Source: Nematostella vectensis
Taxonomy: Eukaryota > Cnidaria > Anthozoa > Actiniaria > Edwardsiidae
DNA: 64,000 bases
Reading direction: 5' to 3'
Assembly: GCF_932526225.1 (NCBI RefSeq)
Contig: NC_064048.1
Span: forward strand, 583,340-647,339
Positions within the stretch are counted from its first letter, which is position 1; the number at the start of each line of letters is the position of its first letter. The notes under the pieces were generated by a model that made no database searches, was not told where the DNA came from, and was given only the letters and a program-made list of their open reading frames with translations. The position numbers and the translations under genes were made by a program. Of the stretch, positions 26,601 to 35,600 are shown one piece after another.

Positions 26601-26779
26601 ATGTACACGGCTATACCCCCCGATTTTTTGTATCTTGTTGAATCTCTATGTTTTACAAAATGTTTATAGTTGTTTATTTTGAGATCGGAATTTTGATTTG
26701 CATGCGTTTCCACTATCCCAAAAATGTCGTGTCTTTTAATAGTGCTTAAAGTATCATTAAATTTTAACTTATTTCCCAC
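23645..26779 (-). CDS. LINE ORF2: APE-type endonuclease and reverse transcriptase
   Basis: About 1044 residues from the first Met. An AP-type endonuclease occupies roughly residues 1-265 (VETHAN, GDFNAR, DYIIVN, LTDHCSL). The reverse transcriptase lies at about 380-680, including NFRGITLFSSLGKVF, DFSKAFDRVPR, GVKQGCMISPTLF and the catalytic LLYADDLVI near residue 629. The C-terminal part carries a Cys/His cluster (CTICKNGIENEEHFLVKC). No stops or frameshifts interrupt it. The conserved start of the endonuclease, CWNLNGF, lies upstream of this Met (about 26780-26824) in the same frame with no ATG and a stop just before it, so translation probably starts at a non-AUG codon or by reinitiation after ORF1. 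It acts on target-primed cDNA synthesis. Confidence 0.95.
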   Translation of the reverse strand: MGNKLKFNDTLSTIKRHDIFGIVETHANQNSDLKINNYKHFVKHRDSTRYKKSGGIAVYIRENISSGVKYIPTDNENVLWVKLCKNIFNLQKDIYLGTVYLSPANGRCNNYEEDILEELEFEILRLSLKGDVIIQGDFNARTGILQEFALDDEQNDEFMGLPKDYQIDIPNNRNSQDSKVIDSRGRNLIETCTALNIRILNGRVVGDLEGKKTCFRYNGSSVVDYIIVNNESLDIVDYFIVNPLEPHLTDHCSLSCSLNLKFTFKQKDNSENVQLSELKRLRWNNEISSELKLYVKYTHYNNIVNSIDFRNSKNTWKQINRIFNSNTHKQSHQIRPEEAAVFHQHFEQLNATIESQNTMEEVEKTRINNRQGPLDHEFTELEITNAIKSLKTGKAPGADNILNEVLKCGEETLKKPLQILFNKILNSGEYPSSWSYGLIVPILKKGDPSKPENFRGITLFSSLGKVFTSIMNNRLYNYLVERKIIKPEQGGFRKEHGTVDSIFILKSLIDKYVKAKPKKKQNFLFTCYVDFSKAFDRVPRHKLFDKLERSGVTGRFLEVLKSIYTNDKSSVKIRNLLTPAFRCYNGVKQGCMISPTLFNFYLSSLSEELNTVRNCNDVELNSRPISCLLYADDLVIVSKTATGLQKYLDKLSEFCDEAKLTVNLEKTKIMIFNNSGKTMNNYLFKYRNSKVDIVKSYKYLGVHFSTFGNFSLAKQEIKKVGLKALYKLRKEMGNHFRDKITLTLRLFDTLVTPILLYSSEVWGTDCNDKLEKDPIESVHTRFIRWLLGVNRYCSSNACRSEVGRFPMRLKAKCRAIKYWQKMINSDHSKLAVLAFLDSLENNSKVTWVHKLKNILDRAGLGYIWLDAPNTSINLIKMRFEDIERQVWLSEIHNDSRRDPRQKNKLRTFRTFKVVYELEKYLTQINNVQHRIAVTKLRLSNHNLAIETGRHAKPYVPPNERRCTICKNGIENEEHFLVKCPTYNAIRKAYYSVIKDKTNINLNAMTSERAFLFIITMDQRNEIINRETAKYIFDCTRKRFECLKE

Positions 26780-26869
26780 AACCCTACTGTTGAAACCGTT
26801 TAAGTTCCAACAACCAAAACGAATCTTTTTCTGATTACATGTGAATTAAATTTTTTTACACCTATGCAC

Positions 26870-28630
26870 TTATCTTGGACGGTGCGCAAACCCCTGTCTT
26901 TTGAAATATTCCGCCAATGCGTCAAGTGCTCGGAAAGGTGGTGGAAGTGGCGGAAATGCTTCATTATAGCTTGAATTCCATGGGGGTCTTTGTCTTCTTT
27001 GTCTGTTAAATTTCCTAGCTTGTTGTCCTTCTCGATTGGATTCCTTGTCTTCGCTTCTCAGACCAACTTGTACCTTGATGTTCGTCACTAACTTTTTGGT
27101 ACCAACTCGATTGTTCAAGTGGATGTCATCGTAGAAGGAGTCCTCATCGATGTTTCCAAATCGGTCCGCAGTGACTTTTTGATTGTTGATGAAATTACAT
27201 AATCCCTGATTGTTCCGACAGATTTCTTCGTAATAATAATTTACGTCATCTACTTTTACATTGTCTCCCTTGAGACTGTATAAAACTCCCGACACATAGA
27301 TGTTTGCTTTCGGCCAACGTGATTTTAATTTCTGAACACATCTTTGCATGTTGTCAGCGATGTCTGTTGCTCTAGACTTCCTTAAATCATTTACCCCGGA
27401 GTGAACCACAATACATTCGTAGTCGTTTTTGTCTTCTTTTGTAAGCGAATCGATGTATTCCTCCATTTCCTGCGTTCCACCTTGTACGTATTGCTTATTT
27501 ACAAATCGGCTTGGGCAGAATCTACGGTTGTTTATATCTCTGAGAATGGAATCACCCAGTAGTAGAACTGGTCCATTACTACTGCCACTGGTTTGCGCAG
27601 CACTGCTTGGTTGATTGAGGCGATTTTCCCGTTGCTGAGTCCTTGGGTGGCTACTAGTATCCTGAGGTGTTTCAAGTCGGCTGTTTCTGTGACTAGCATA
27701 CTGTCTGTTTATATCTATTGCCTCTCTCTGACCGGATTGCCGTGACTGATCAAGTATTTCAATTCGGTGACTTTCGCTGGTTTCTTGACTGCATACTTCA
27801 ATTGCTTCCGTCTGTTCGCGTGAGTGGGTTGATTGCGTGGTCTCGTGAATCTGCGCCACTGTTTCTTCTGTCTTTAGGAGTTGATCCTTAATTTCTCCTA
27901 AGTCGTCTAATATTTTGAGGATTGTTTCCGCTGTTGATGCAGATTTATTTTTGACGGACTTAAACTCGCTTGTTACTTTGTTTGACAGGTTGGAGACTTG
28001 TTTAGCGACATCTTTAATACTTTCGCTTATTTCAAACTTGAGTGAGTCGATTTGACTTTCACAATGCATCTTCACATCGGACAGACCATTCTTTATCTTC
28101 TGTTTCCAATCCTCCAAATCAATACTTTGCTCCCCAATCTCGATCGTATTTTTGGAAACTTGACTTTCTATTTTCGAGTTAAACTCTCTTTGAGTTGCCA
28201 TAAAAGCTTCGATCTCTTCATAGCGAGCATCATGCATCGCTTTTTCGCCTTTCTCTTCGTCCTGTTTCTTGCTCGATTGTGATATCTCTTCGCCCGCTTC
28301 TGCTTGATCAGTTTCGGTCTCAGCATTTTCGTTATTGCCACTATTTGTGTTTACTAGATCGGTGAGTTTTGAGATATAACCATCTTTACCCGCACCTTGT
28401 ATCTGGAGTGTATTCGTGCTGGTGTAGAAATTAACCGTCACCGATTCAAATTTAAGTACACTTGTTGCTCCATTCCTACTTATGCTGACAAATTTATCGT
28501 TATTTCCTTCCTCTAAGTAGGACAACAGAAATTCTTTTAGTTGATCAGAGTCTCCGCTCCATTTGAATTGCTTTTTCTTGTTAATACTTAATAGTTTCTT
28601 GTGCTCCGTTATCCCAACTATGTCCGCCAT
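26870..28630 (-). CDS. LINE ORF1 with SGNH-hydrolase (esterase-like) domain
   Basis: 586 residues, starting MADIVGITEHKKLL at ATG 28628-28630. The first 100 residues are basic and may bind RNA. Residues about 125-290 are Glu/Lys/Ser-rich and predicted to be coiled coil. An SGNH-hydrolase domain follows: VLLLGDSILRDI (Ser about 359), VVHSGVNDLR, and a DDIHLN block near residue 500, so the catalytic Ser, Asn and His positions are all present. The C terminus is Arg/Pro-rich. Esterase-type ORF1 proteins are known in CR1-group LINEs. The frame ends with TAA at 26870, about 90 bases before the first ORF2 Met. Its role in the retrotransposition particle is inferred. Confidence 0.93.
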   Translation of the reverse strand: MADIVGITEHKKLLSINKKKQFKWSGDSDQLKEFLLSYLEEGNNDKFVSISRNGATSVLKFESVTVNFYTSTNTLQIQGAGKDGYISKLTDLVNTNSGNNENAETETDQAEAGEEISQSSKKQDEEKGEKAMHDARYEEIEAFMATQREFNSKIESQVSKNTIEIGEQSIDLEDWKQKIKNGLSDVKMHCESQIDSLKFEISESIKDVAKQVSNLSNKVTSEFKSVKNKSASTAETILKILDDLGEIKDQLLKTEETVAQIHETTQSTHSREQTEAIEVCSQETSESHRIEILDQSRQSGQREAIDINRQYASHRNSRLETPQDTSSHPRTQQRENRLNQPSSAAQTSGSSNGPVLLLGDSILRDINNRRFCPSRFVNKQYVQGGTQEMEEYIDSLTKEDKNDYECIVVHSGVNDLRKSRATDIADNMQRCVQKLKSRWPKANIYVSGVLYSLKGDNVKVDDVNYYYEEICRNNQGLCNFINNQKVTADRFGNIDEDSFYDDIHLNNRVGTKKLVTNIKVQVGLRSEDKESNREGQQARKFNRQRRQRPPWNSSYNEAFPPLPPPFRALDALAEYFKRQGFAHRPR

Positions 28631-28647
28631 GCCTTGCCTCGGAAAAA

Positions 28648-30176
28648 GTCGCAGCCATATTACGCTCCTCCCTCCTCCTTAAAGGCCAAACACGCAGCCA
28701 TATTACACTACTCCCTTCTCCTTAAAGGCCAATCACGCAGCCATATTACACTACTCCCTCCCCCTTAAAGGCCAATCACGCAGTCATATTACACTACTCC
28801 CTCCTCCTTAAAGGCCAGTCACGCAGCCATATTACACTACTCCCTCCCCCTTAAAGGCCAGTCACGCAGCCATATTACACTACTCCCTCCCCCTTAAAGG
28901 CCAATCACGCAGCCATATTACACTACTCCCTCCCCCTTAAAGGCCAATCACGCAGCCATATTACGCTACTGCCTTCTCCTTAAAGGCCAATCACGCAGCC
29001 ATATTACACTACTCCCTTCTCCTTAAAGGCCAATCACGCAGCCATATTACACTACTCCCTCCCCCTTAAAGGCCAATCACGCAGTCATATTACACTACTC
29101 CCTCCTCCTTAAAGGCCAGTCACGCAGCCATATTACACTACTCCCTCCCCCTTAAAGGCCAGTCACGCAGCCATATTACACTACTCCCTCCCCCTTAAAG
29201 GCCAATCACGCAGCCATATTACGCTACTGCCTCCTCCTTAAAGGCCAATCACGCCGCCATATTACACAATTCCCTCCTCCTTAAAGGCCAATCACGCAGC
29301 CATATTACACTACTGCCTCCTCCTTAAAGGCCAATCACGCAGCCATATTACGCTACTGCCTCCTCCTTAAAGGCCAATCACGCAGCCATTTTACGCTACT
29401 GCCTCCTCCTTAAAGGCCAATCACGCAGCCATATTACACTACTCCCTCCCCCTTAAAGGCCAATCACGCAGCCATATTACACTACTCACTCCCCCTTAAA
29501 GGCCAATCACGCAGCCATATTACACTACTCCCTCCTCCTTAAAGGCCAGTCACGCCGCCATATTACACTACTCCCTCCTCCTTAAAGGCCAGTCACGCCG
29601 CCATATTACGCTACTCCCTCCTCCTTAAAGGCCAATCACGCCGCCATATTACGCTACTCCCTCCTCCTTAAAGGCCAATCACGCAGCCATATTACGCTAC
29701 TCCCTCCTCTTTAAAGGCCAGTCACGCCGCCATATTACACTACTCCCCCCCCCTTAAAGGCCAGTCACGCAGCCATATTACACTACTCCCTCCTCCTCAA
29801 AGGCCAATCACGCCGCCATATTACGCTACTCCCTCCACCTTAAAGGCCAATCACGCCGCCATATAACGCTACTCCCTCCCCCTTAAAGGCCAGTCACGCA
29901 GCCATATTACACTACTCCCTCCTCCTTAAAGGCCAGTCACGCAGCCATATTACGCTACTCCCTCCCCCTTAAAGGCCAATCACGCAGCCATATTACACTA
30001 CTCCCTCCCCCTTAAAGGCCAGTCACGCAGCCACATTACACTACTCCCCCCTCCTTAAAGGCCAGTCACGCAGCCATATTACACTACTCCCTACCCCTTA
30101 AAGGCCAATCACGCAGCCATATTACACTACTCCCTCCCCCTTAAAGGCCAGTCACGCAGCCATATTACACTACTCC
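28648..30176. repeat. 43-bp satellite array (right part, after the LINE)
   Basis: About 35 further copies of the same 43-bp unit with the same two polymorphic positions, continuing in register with the left part. Within it, a block around 28700-28960 recurs almost unchanged about 300 bases later (28995-29210), including the private cagtcatatta variant, showing local segment duplication. The array ends in unique sequence at about 30176. Confidence 0.93.
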
Positions 30177-32627
30177 TTCTAGACAAAGCGGAAAAATCTT
30201 ACATATTCCAAGACATTTGCATTTTTCTCGTTTGAAGCTCCCTAATACCACAGTCTACCCACCAGCATAAGTGAAGGATTTATAAGGACATACGAATTCA
30301 CGCAAATAAACATCTATAAGTTATATCTTTATCTTCGTATTCATGAAATAAACTTGGGATGTAAATATATCCGTCTGTTATGTTTTTTCTTCCCTAGTAG
30401 CTCAATTGAGAATTGAGAAATGATTTTTTGAACGCCAATTTTAGCTTTTCGTCGATGACCGGGACATAGCAGCTGGTCAAATGGCATCCTTGGAATGTAA
30501 TTTTCATAGACAGCGTAGCCCCACACCACCCTAGACCTCTCTTGTCCTTCTCCATCCCTCTTCCACCCATGGACAGGTCGCAAACGCCAGCAGTCCACAT
30601 GTACTCCCCTTAGCTCTATTAGTCACGTTTCACACAACAGCACACAATTTAGATTTTATTGCGGAAGCTACGAGAAAGACACGTCGGCTCTAGTGGTGTG
30701 AGGCTACGCTGTTTTCTTCCCTTTCTTCAAGAGCGGATGTTTATAAACCTAGTGTTACAACTTTCTTTTTGTGTTTTTTTTTTCTTTTTTCTGTTTTTCC
30801 ATCTTTCCATCGTAAAAAATTTTTCTCTCTAGCTTTCTATCTTTCTATCTTTCTTACATTTCTATTATTTGTTTTTTTCTATTTTTTTCTTAATCATACT
30901 TTCTACTCTATTGTTTCGTCCTTTTAATTTCTTTTTTTCTTTCAGTATTCCTCGACCCTAGCCATCATTCAAGCAAAAGAAGTGAACACCTATAGTGCCC
31001 AGGTCACCAGCAGAAAGAGACCATCTCTATGGCAACCCACACATGAGTGACATCACTGTTTTATTTTAGAATTCCATAAACATTACCAATCCCCGGTTTA
31101 CGGGATCCCGACGGAAAAAGAGCGAAAATTCAATGGACGACCTATACAAAGTAATATACATTTTTTTAATGTGCTTCTTTTGATCAGTTGAAAGTATGTG
31201 TATTTTTATAGATTTTGCAGTGTATTATGGAATTATGAAAAAGCCTTGAAGTCACTTAGCGGGTTTTGTTAAGTAATGATTGACGGACTAGTTGGATTAT
31301 TTCAACAGAAATAGGGGATTACGACAAACACAAGACAGCCTTGAAACACGGTACGTATAAGTATTTTCTCTTAAAACATTTCTTTTCATGTATATATATT
31401 TGTTGCAAAAACTCCACATCAATGAGAGAACAATCGCTATTTTCAAATTGACTTATTTGTTTAATATTGGAATATAACAGGTGTTTGCCACAATATAATC
31501 CCTACCAGACTTATGATCTTTTTACTCCATCTTCTTCTAAAAAGGGAAACAAATTGGCTTTGCGTTGTCTGTATCACTATTTAGTAATTTAAACAAAACT
31601 GCGGGTAGGTCTGTTTTGTGTGTTTCACGTGTAGTTTCAAGTTTTTTGTCGATTCGTGCAAGCTCGTTGATCTCACGTCTCTCTACAGGTGTTTTCATTA
31701 TCCCCTGCTAGCCAATGTCAAAATGTGACTTTCTTTTAAAAACAATGTCTGCGAGTCCTGCTTTAAGATAAAGATTTATTCTATCCATTTGAACTATTAT
31801 TATACTATTAGTTAAAAAAAAATCTGGTGAAGAATTTGTAATCCTTTTTATAGTAGTTGGCTATTTGTACTAGACTGCGTGTATCCGCTGACTCGCGTAC
31901 CAAAATGTATTTTGGGTCATTAAATCTTTTTTTTTTGCGAGGAAAATGAAATGTTTAGTATTATATGGCGCAAATTAACACGAGGCATAATCATTTGCAC
32001 TTCACATGTGCTGACTTTACTTGTCAATGTGTAGTAGATACGGACGGCTCCAAGCAGTTAATCACGAGTGTGATAAGTTAGTTTGAAAGCACTGTCACTA
32101 AAGATGGTGGTATATTTACCCTGAATCAATTCATGATCCATTTTATAGTAACAATAACACAATACGATAGATGTGACTCTATTTGAAGAGGTGTATCGGG
32201 GGGATGCATGTAAACATACCATGTATTATACGGTGTGTTTTCAGAAAAGAATTGTTATCGGTGGTTCCATCTAAGCGAAAAATACTGTACTAATTTTGTC
32301 AATTCCACCTTTTACTGACACGGTTTGACCCCATTTTATTTACAACCCCCCCCCCCCTCCCCCCTCCCGCCCATCCACGCCAATGCTCGGGAACGTTAGG
32401 TCGGGCACGTTTCGTATATTGCGTCGTGGACTGTTCGCGTGCCACAGGGAAGTAGCTCGGATTACGCTACGTTACTTGACCGGGTATCTACGTAAACACG
32501 GAGAGCGCGTCGCTAAACAAGGCACATTTCGACCAAATCAGAGGGGAGTTCCGTTGTTTCTCATTTCTAAATAAATTTACCAAACAACCTCTGTTCCCAA
32601 CGACCTTGCGGATACTCGCCGTTATCA
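30177..32627. other. Intergenic stretch with weak candidate exons
   Basis: No gene is firmly supported. A strong acceptor (tttctttttttctttcag) at 30945 opens a frame YSSTLAIIQAKEVNTYSAQ to 31002. A second acceptor at 31069 opens a 27-codon frame (31070-31150) ending in MDDLYK before gtaata. A third at 31308 gives AAA TAG in the same phase. Together they could be terminal exons of an unknown gene, but the 31002 donor is weak and no 5' part was found. Pyrimidine-rich tracts fill 30770-30945 and C-rich runs lie at 32346-32370. The 63-codon frame at 32383-32574 is not convincing. Confidence 0.25.
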
Positions 32628-32643
32628 GATTATCCTGATAATC
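32628..32643. promoter_or_regulatory. Palindrome GATTATC-CT-GATAATC just upstream of the lectin/cysteine-domain gene
   Basis: A perfect 7-bp inverted repeat with a 2-base spacer lies 25 bases before the start codon at 32669. It contains GATTA/TAATCC, the core bound by K50-type homeodomains (Otx/Gsc class, established knowledge). Whether a factor binds here is inference. Confidence 0.35.
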
Positions 32644-32668
32644 CTTTTCATTTCTCTCGCAGAGCATT

Positions 32669-35600
32669 ATGGGAAGACCACCTCTAACGGTCGCCGGCCT
32701 TCTCCTTTTCTACGCATGCGCAGTTGGAGCATCAGGTTAATGTTTAACCCTCTTGATTGACAAACATTGAGCACAATTGCCGAACCTTTTGAAGTTTTAA
32801 AACCTTAACTCCAACTCATTGCTCGGCAGTCCTAGCCATATCAGTCTGCATTTTGTCATTTTTTAAAGATATATGGAGTCTCAAATTGGATCGCGCTATC
32901 TGAAACCTTTTTGGCGTTTATAATAATATAATTATTATAATTGAAACTAGATTATTAGTTCTTTTTTTCGCAAACGTTCAAATTCAAGCAAAGGCTTTTT
33001 CAAACTTTGGAAGAGTTTTGCACTCTATGAAACATTTTGGATCGTATGGCTTTATCTCCTATGAAATTAAAGCAATAGAAATTAAAGTAAAGATTGTTTA
33101 AAGAACTCAAGACGCTCTAGTTCAGCCAAACAAAAAGGAGCAAGCAAGTAGGGAAAACCTGTACCGTAGGAATGCCCAAATAACCATTTTCCCTTTATAC
33201 TTTGTGATCACAGTTCAGTCGATGCCTTTCCAAGCAACTAACCCATCAGCTTATGCGCCCGCACTCTACGGTCAGCAGGCATTCCTTCAAGCTCCAGTCT
33301 CGTATTATAATCAGCCATCGCAACAGCGGCAGGTATGGCAGGCTCAACAATACCAGCAAGCACCGCAGGCTCAGAGATACCAGCAAGCACCACAAGCTCA
33401 ACAGTTCCTGCAGACACCGCAGGCTCAACAATATCAGCAGCTTCAGCAGTCACAGCAGGCTTATTACGCACAGGTATCAGAAACTGTGTTGCTTTGGGCT
33501 TCCTTATTTCGATGCAGGATAAGGGGGAGGGGGGGGGGGGGGGGTCGGGGGATGAGGGCATATATTAGAATGTTATGAGTTAACTGTTACATCTAGCTGA
33601 GATTTAAAACGTCTTTAAAGAACCCTATTCAATTTCACGGGGGTGTTAGGTAGAAAGTGTTTACAGAGTTCTTGATACAAAGCCCTCTATTCTTCTTTAC
33701 GCCACAAGAAATGTGTTCTTTTACACGCGAGGTGAAATGTACATCGTAGCCCCCTCACCCCCCCCCCCCCCCCAAACGTCCCAACCTCCCAAGATACACG
33801 GCAATATCTGAGACCTCCCTACCCCTCAATACACGAACCGCATTAACCGAGTCCGTCCTTCCAACATCTCGGGCGTAATCGCACAATTTTATATAACAGC
33901 CGCCAGCCACCGTACCCCCAACACCAGCACCAACCACGCCTCCCGCATGCCCCTCCTCATGCCCCACAAGCTGCTACCCGGACTGCCACGCCCAGTGCTG
34001 TGATCCTAAACCTCCACCAAGAGCTCTCTACCTGAAGCGAGCAGAGAAGACCGCGACGGCATGCGAGGGACACAAGCTCAAACTAGAGTGCCCAAACAAG
34101 TATGACCGGATTATCCTGTACAGCACCTTCTACGGGCGCAAGGATAACAAGACGTGTCAGCATGACGTCATCCCCTCCAAGGGGTACTGTGCACAGCAAG
34201 AGATGAGAGTCAATGAGAAGGTACAGCTTACATTATAGGGGGTACACAAGAGATGAGAGTCAATGAGAAGATACAGCATACATTATAGGGGGTGCACAAG
34301 AGATGAGAGTCAATGAGAAGGTACAGCATACATTATAGTGGGTGCACAAGAAATGAGAGTCAATGAGAAGGTACAGCATACATTATAGGGGGTGCACAAG
34401 AGATGAGAGTCAATGAGAAGGTACAGCATACATTATAGGGGGCGCACAAGAGATGAGAGTCAATGAGAAGATACAGCTTTCAGTATAGGGGGTGCACAAG
34501 AGATGAGAGTCAATGAGAAGGTACAGCATACATTATAGGGGGTACACAAGAGATGAGAGTCAATGAGAAGGTACAGCATACATTATGGGGGGTACACAAG
34601 AGATGAGAGTCAATGAGAAGGTACAGTATACATTATAGTGGGTGCACAAGAGATGAGAGTCAATGAGAAGGTACAGCATACATTATAGTGGGTGCACAAG
34701 AGATGAGAGTCAATGAGAAGGTACAGCATACATTATAGTGGGTGCACAAGAGATGAGAGTCAATGAGAAGGTACAGCATACATTATAGGGGGTACACAAG
34801 AGATGAGAGTCAATGAGAAGGTACAGCATACATTATGGGGGTGCACAAGAGATGAGAGTCAATGAGAAGGTACAGCATACATTATAGTGTGTACACAAGA
34901 GATGAGAGTCAATGAGAAGGTACAGCATACATTATAAGGGGAGCACAAGAGATGAGAGTCAATGAGAAGGTACAGCATACATTATAGGGGGTGCACAAGA
35001 GATGAGAGTCAATGAGAAGGTACAGCATACATTATAGGGGGTGCACAAGAGATGAGAGTCAATGAGAAGGTACAGCATACATTATAGGGGTACACAAGAG
35101 ATGAGAGTCAATGAGAAGGTACAGCATACATTATGGGGGGTACACAAGAGATGAGAGTCAATGAGAAGGTACAGCATACATTATAGTGGGTGCACAAGAG
35201 ATGAGAGGCAATGAGAAGGTACAGCATACATTATAGTGGGTGCACAAGAGATGAGAGTCAATGAGAAGGTACAGCATACATTATAGTGGGTGCACAAGAG
35301 ATGAGAGTCAATGAGAAGGTACAGCATACATTATAGAGGGTACACAAGAGATGAGAGTCAATGAGAAGGTACAGCATACATTATGGGGGTGCACAAGAGA
35401 TGAGAGTCAATGAGAAGGTACAGCATACATTATAGTGGGTACACAAGAGATGAGAGTCAATGAGAAGGTACAGCATACATTATAAGGGGTGCACAAGAGA
35501 TGAGAGTCAATGAGAAGGTACAGCATACATTATAGGGGGTGCACAAGAGATGAGAGTCAATTAGAAGGTACAGCATACATTATAGGGGGTGCACAAGAGA

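Larger units (their letters stand above)
23523..28647 (-). mobile_element. CR1/L2-like LINE retrotransposon with two intact frames, inserted in the 43-bp satellite
   Basis: A non-LTR retrotransposon with ORF1 (esterase type) and ORF2 (endonuclease-RT). It is flanked on both sides by the same 43-bp satellite, so the insertion split one array. The 3' end (low coordinates) terminates in an (ATTG)n-type tetranucleotide run at 23523-23549, typical of Jockey/CR1-group tails. The 5' end lies only about 17 bases before the ORF1 ATG. Flanks ...cagtcacgca and agtcgcagccat suggest a short or imperfect target duplication. Both frames are uninterrupted, so the insertion is recent relative to decay. Confidence 0.95.

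Noticed and set aside
18124..30176. CRISPR-like array
   Set aside because: Units are contiguous 43-bp repeats without unique spacers, in a eukaryotic genome.
32383..32574. 63-codon Arg-rich frame upstream of the lectin/cysteine-domain gene
   Set aside because: No domain, no splice context and no conservation evidence; short and isolated.
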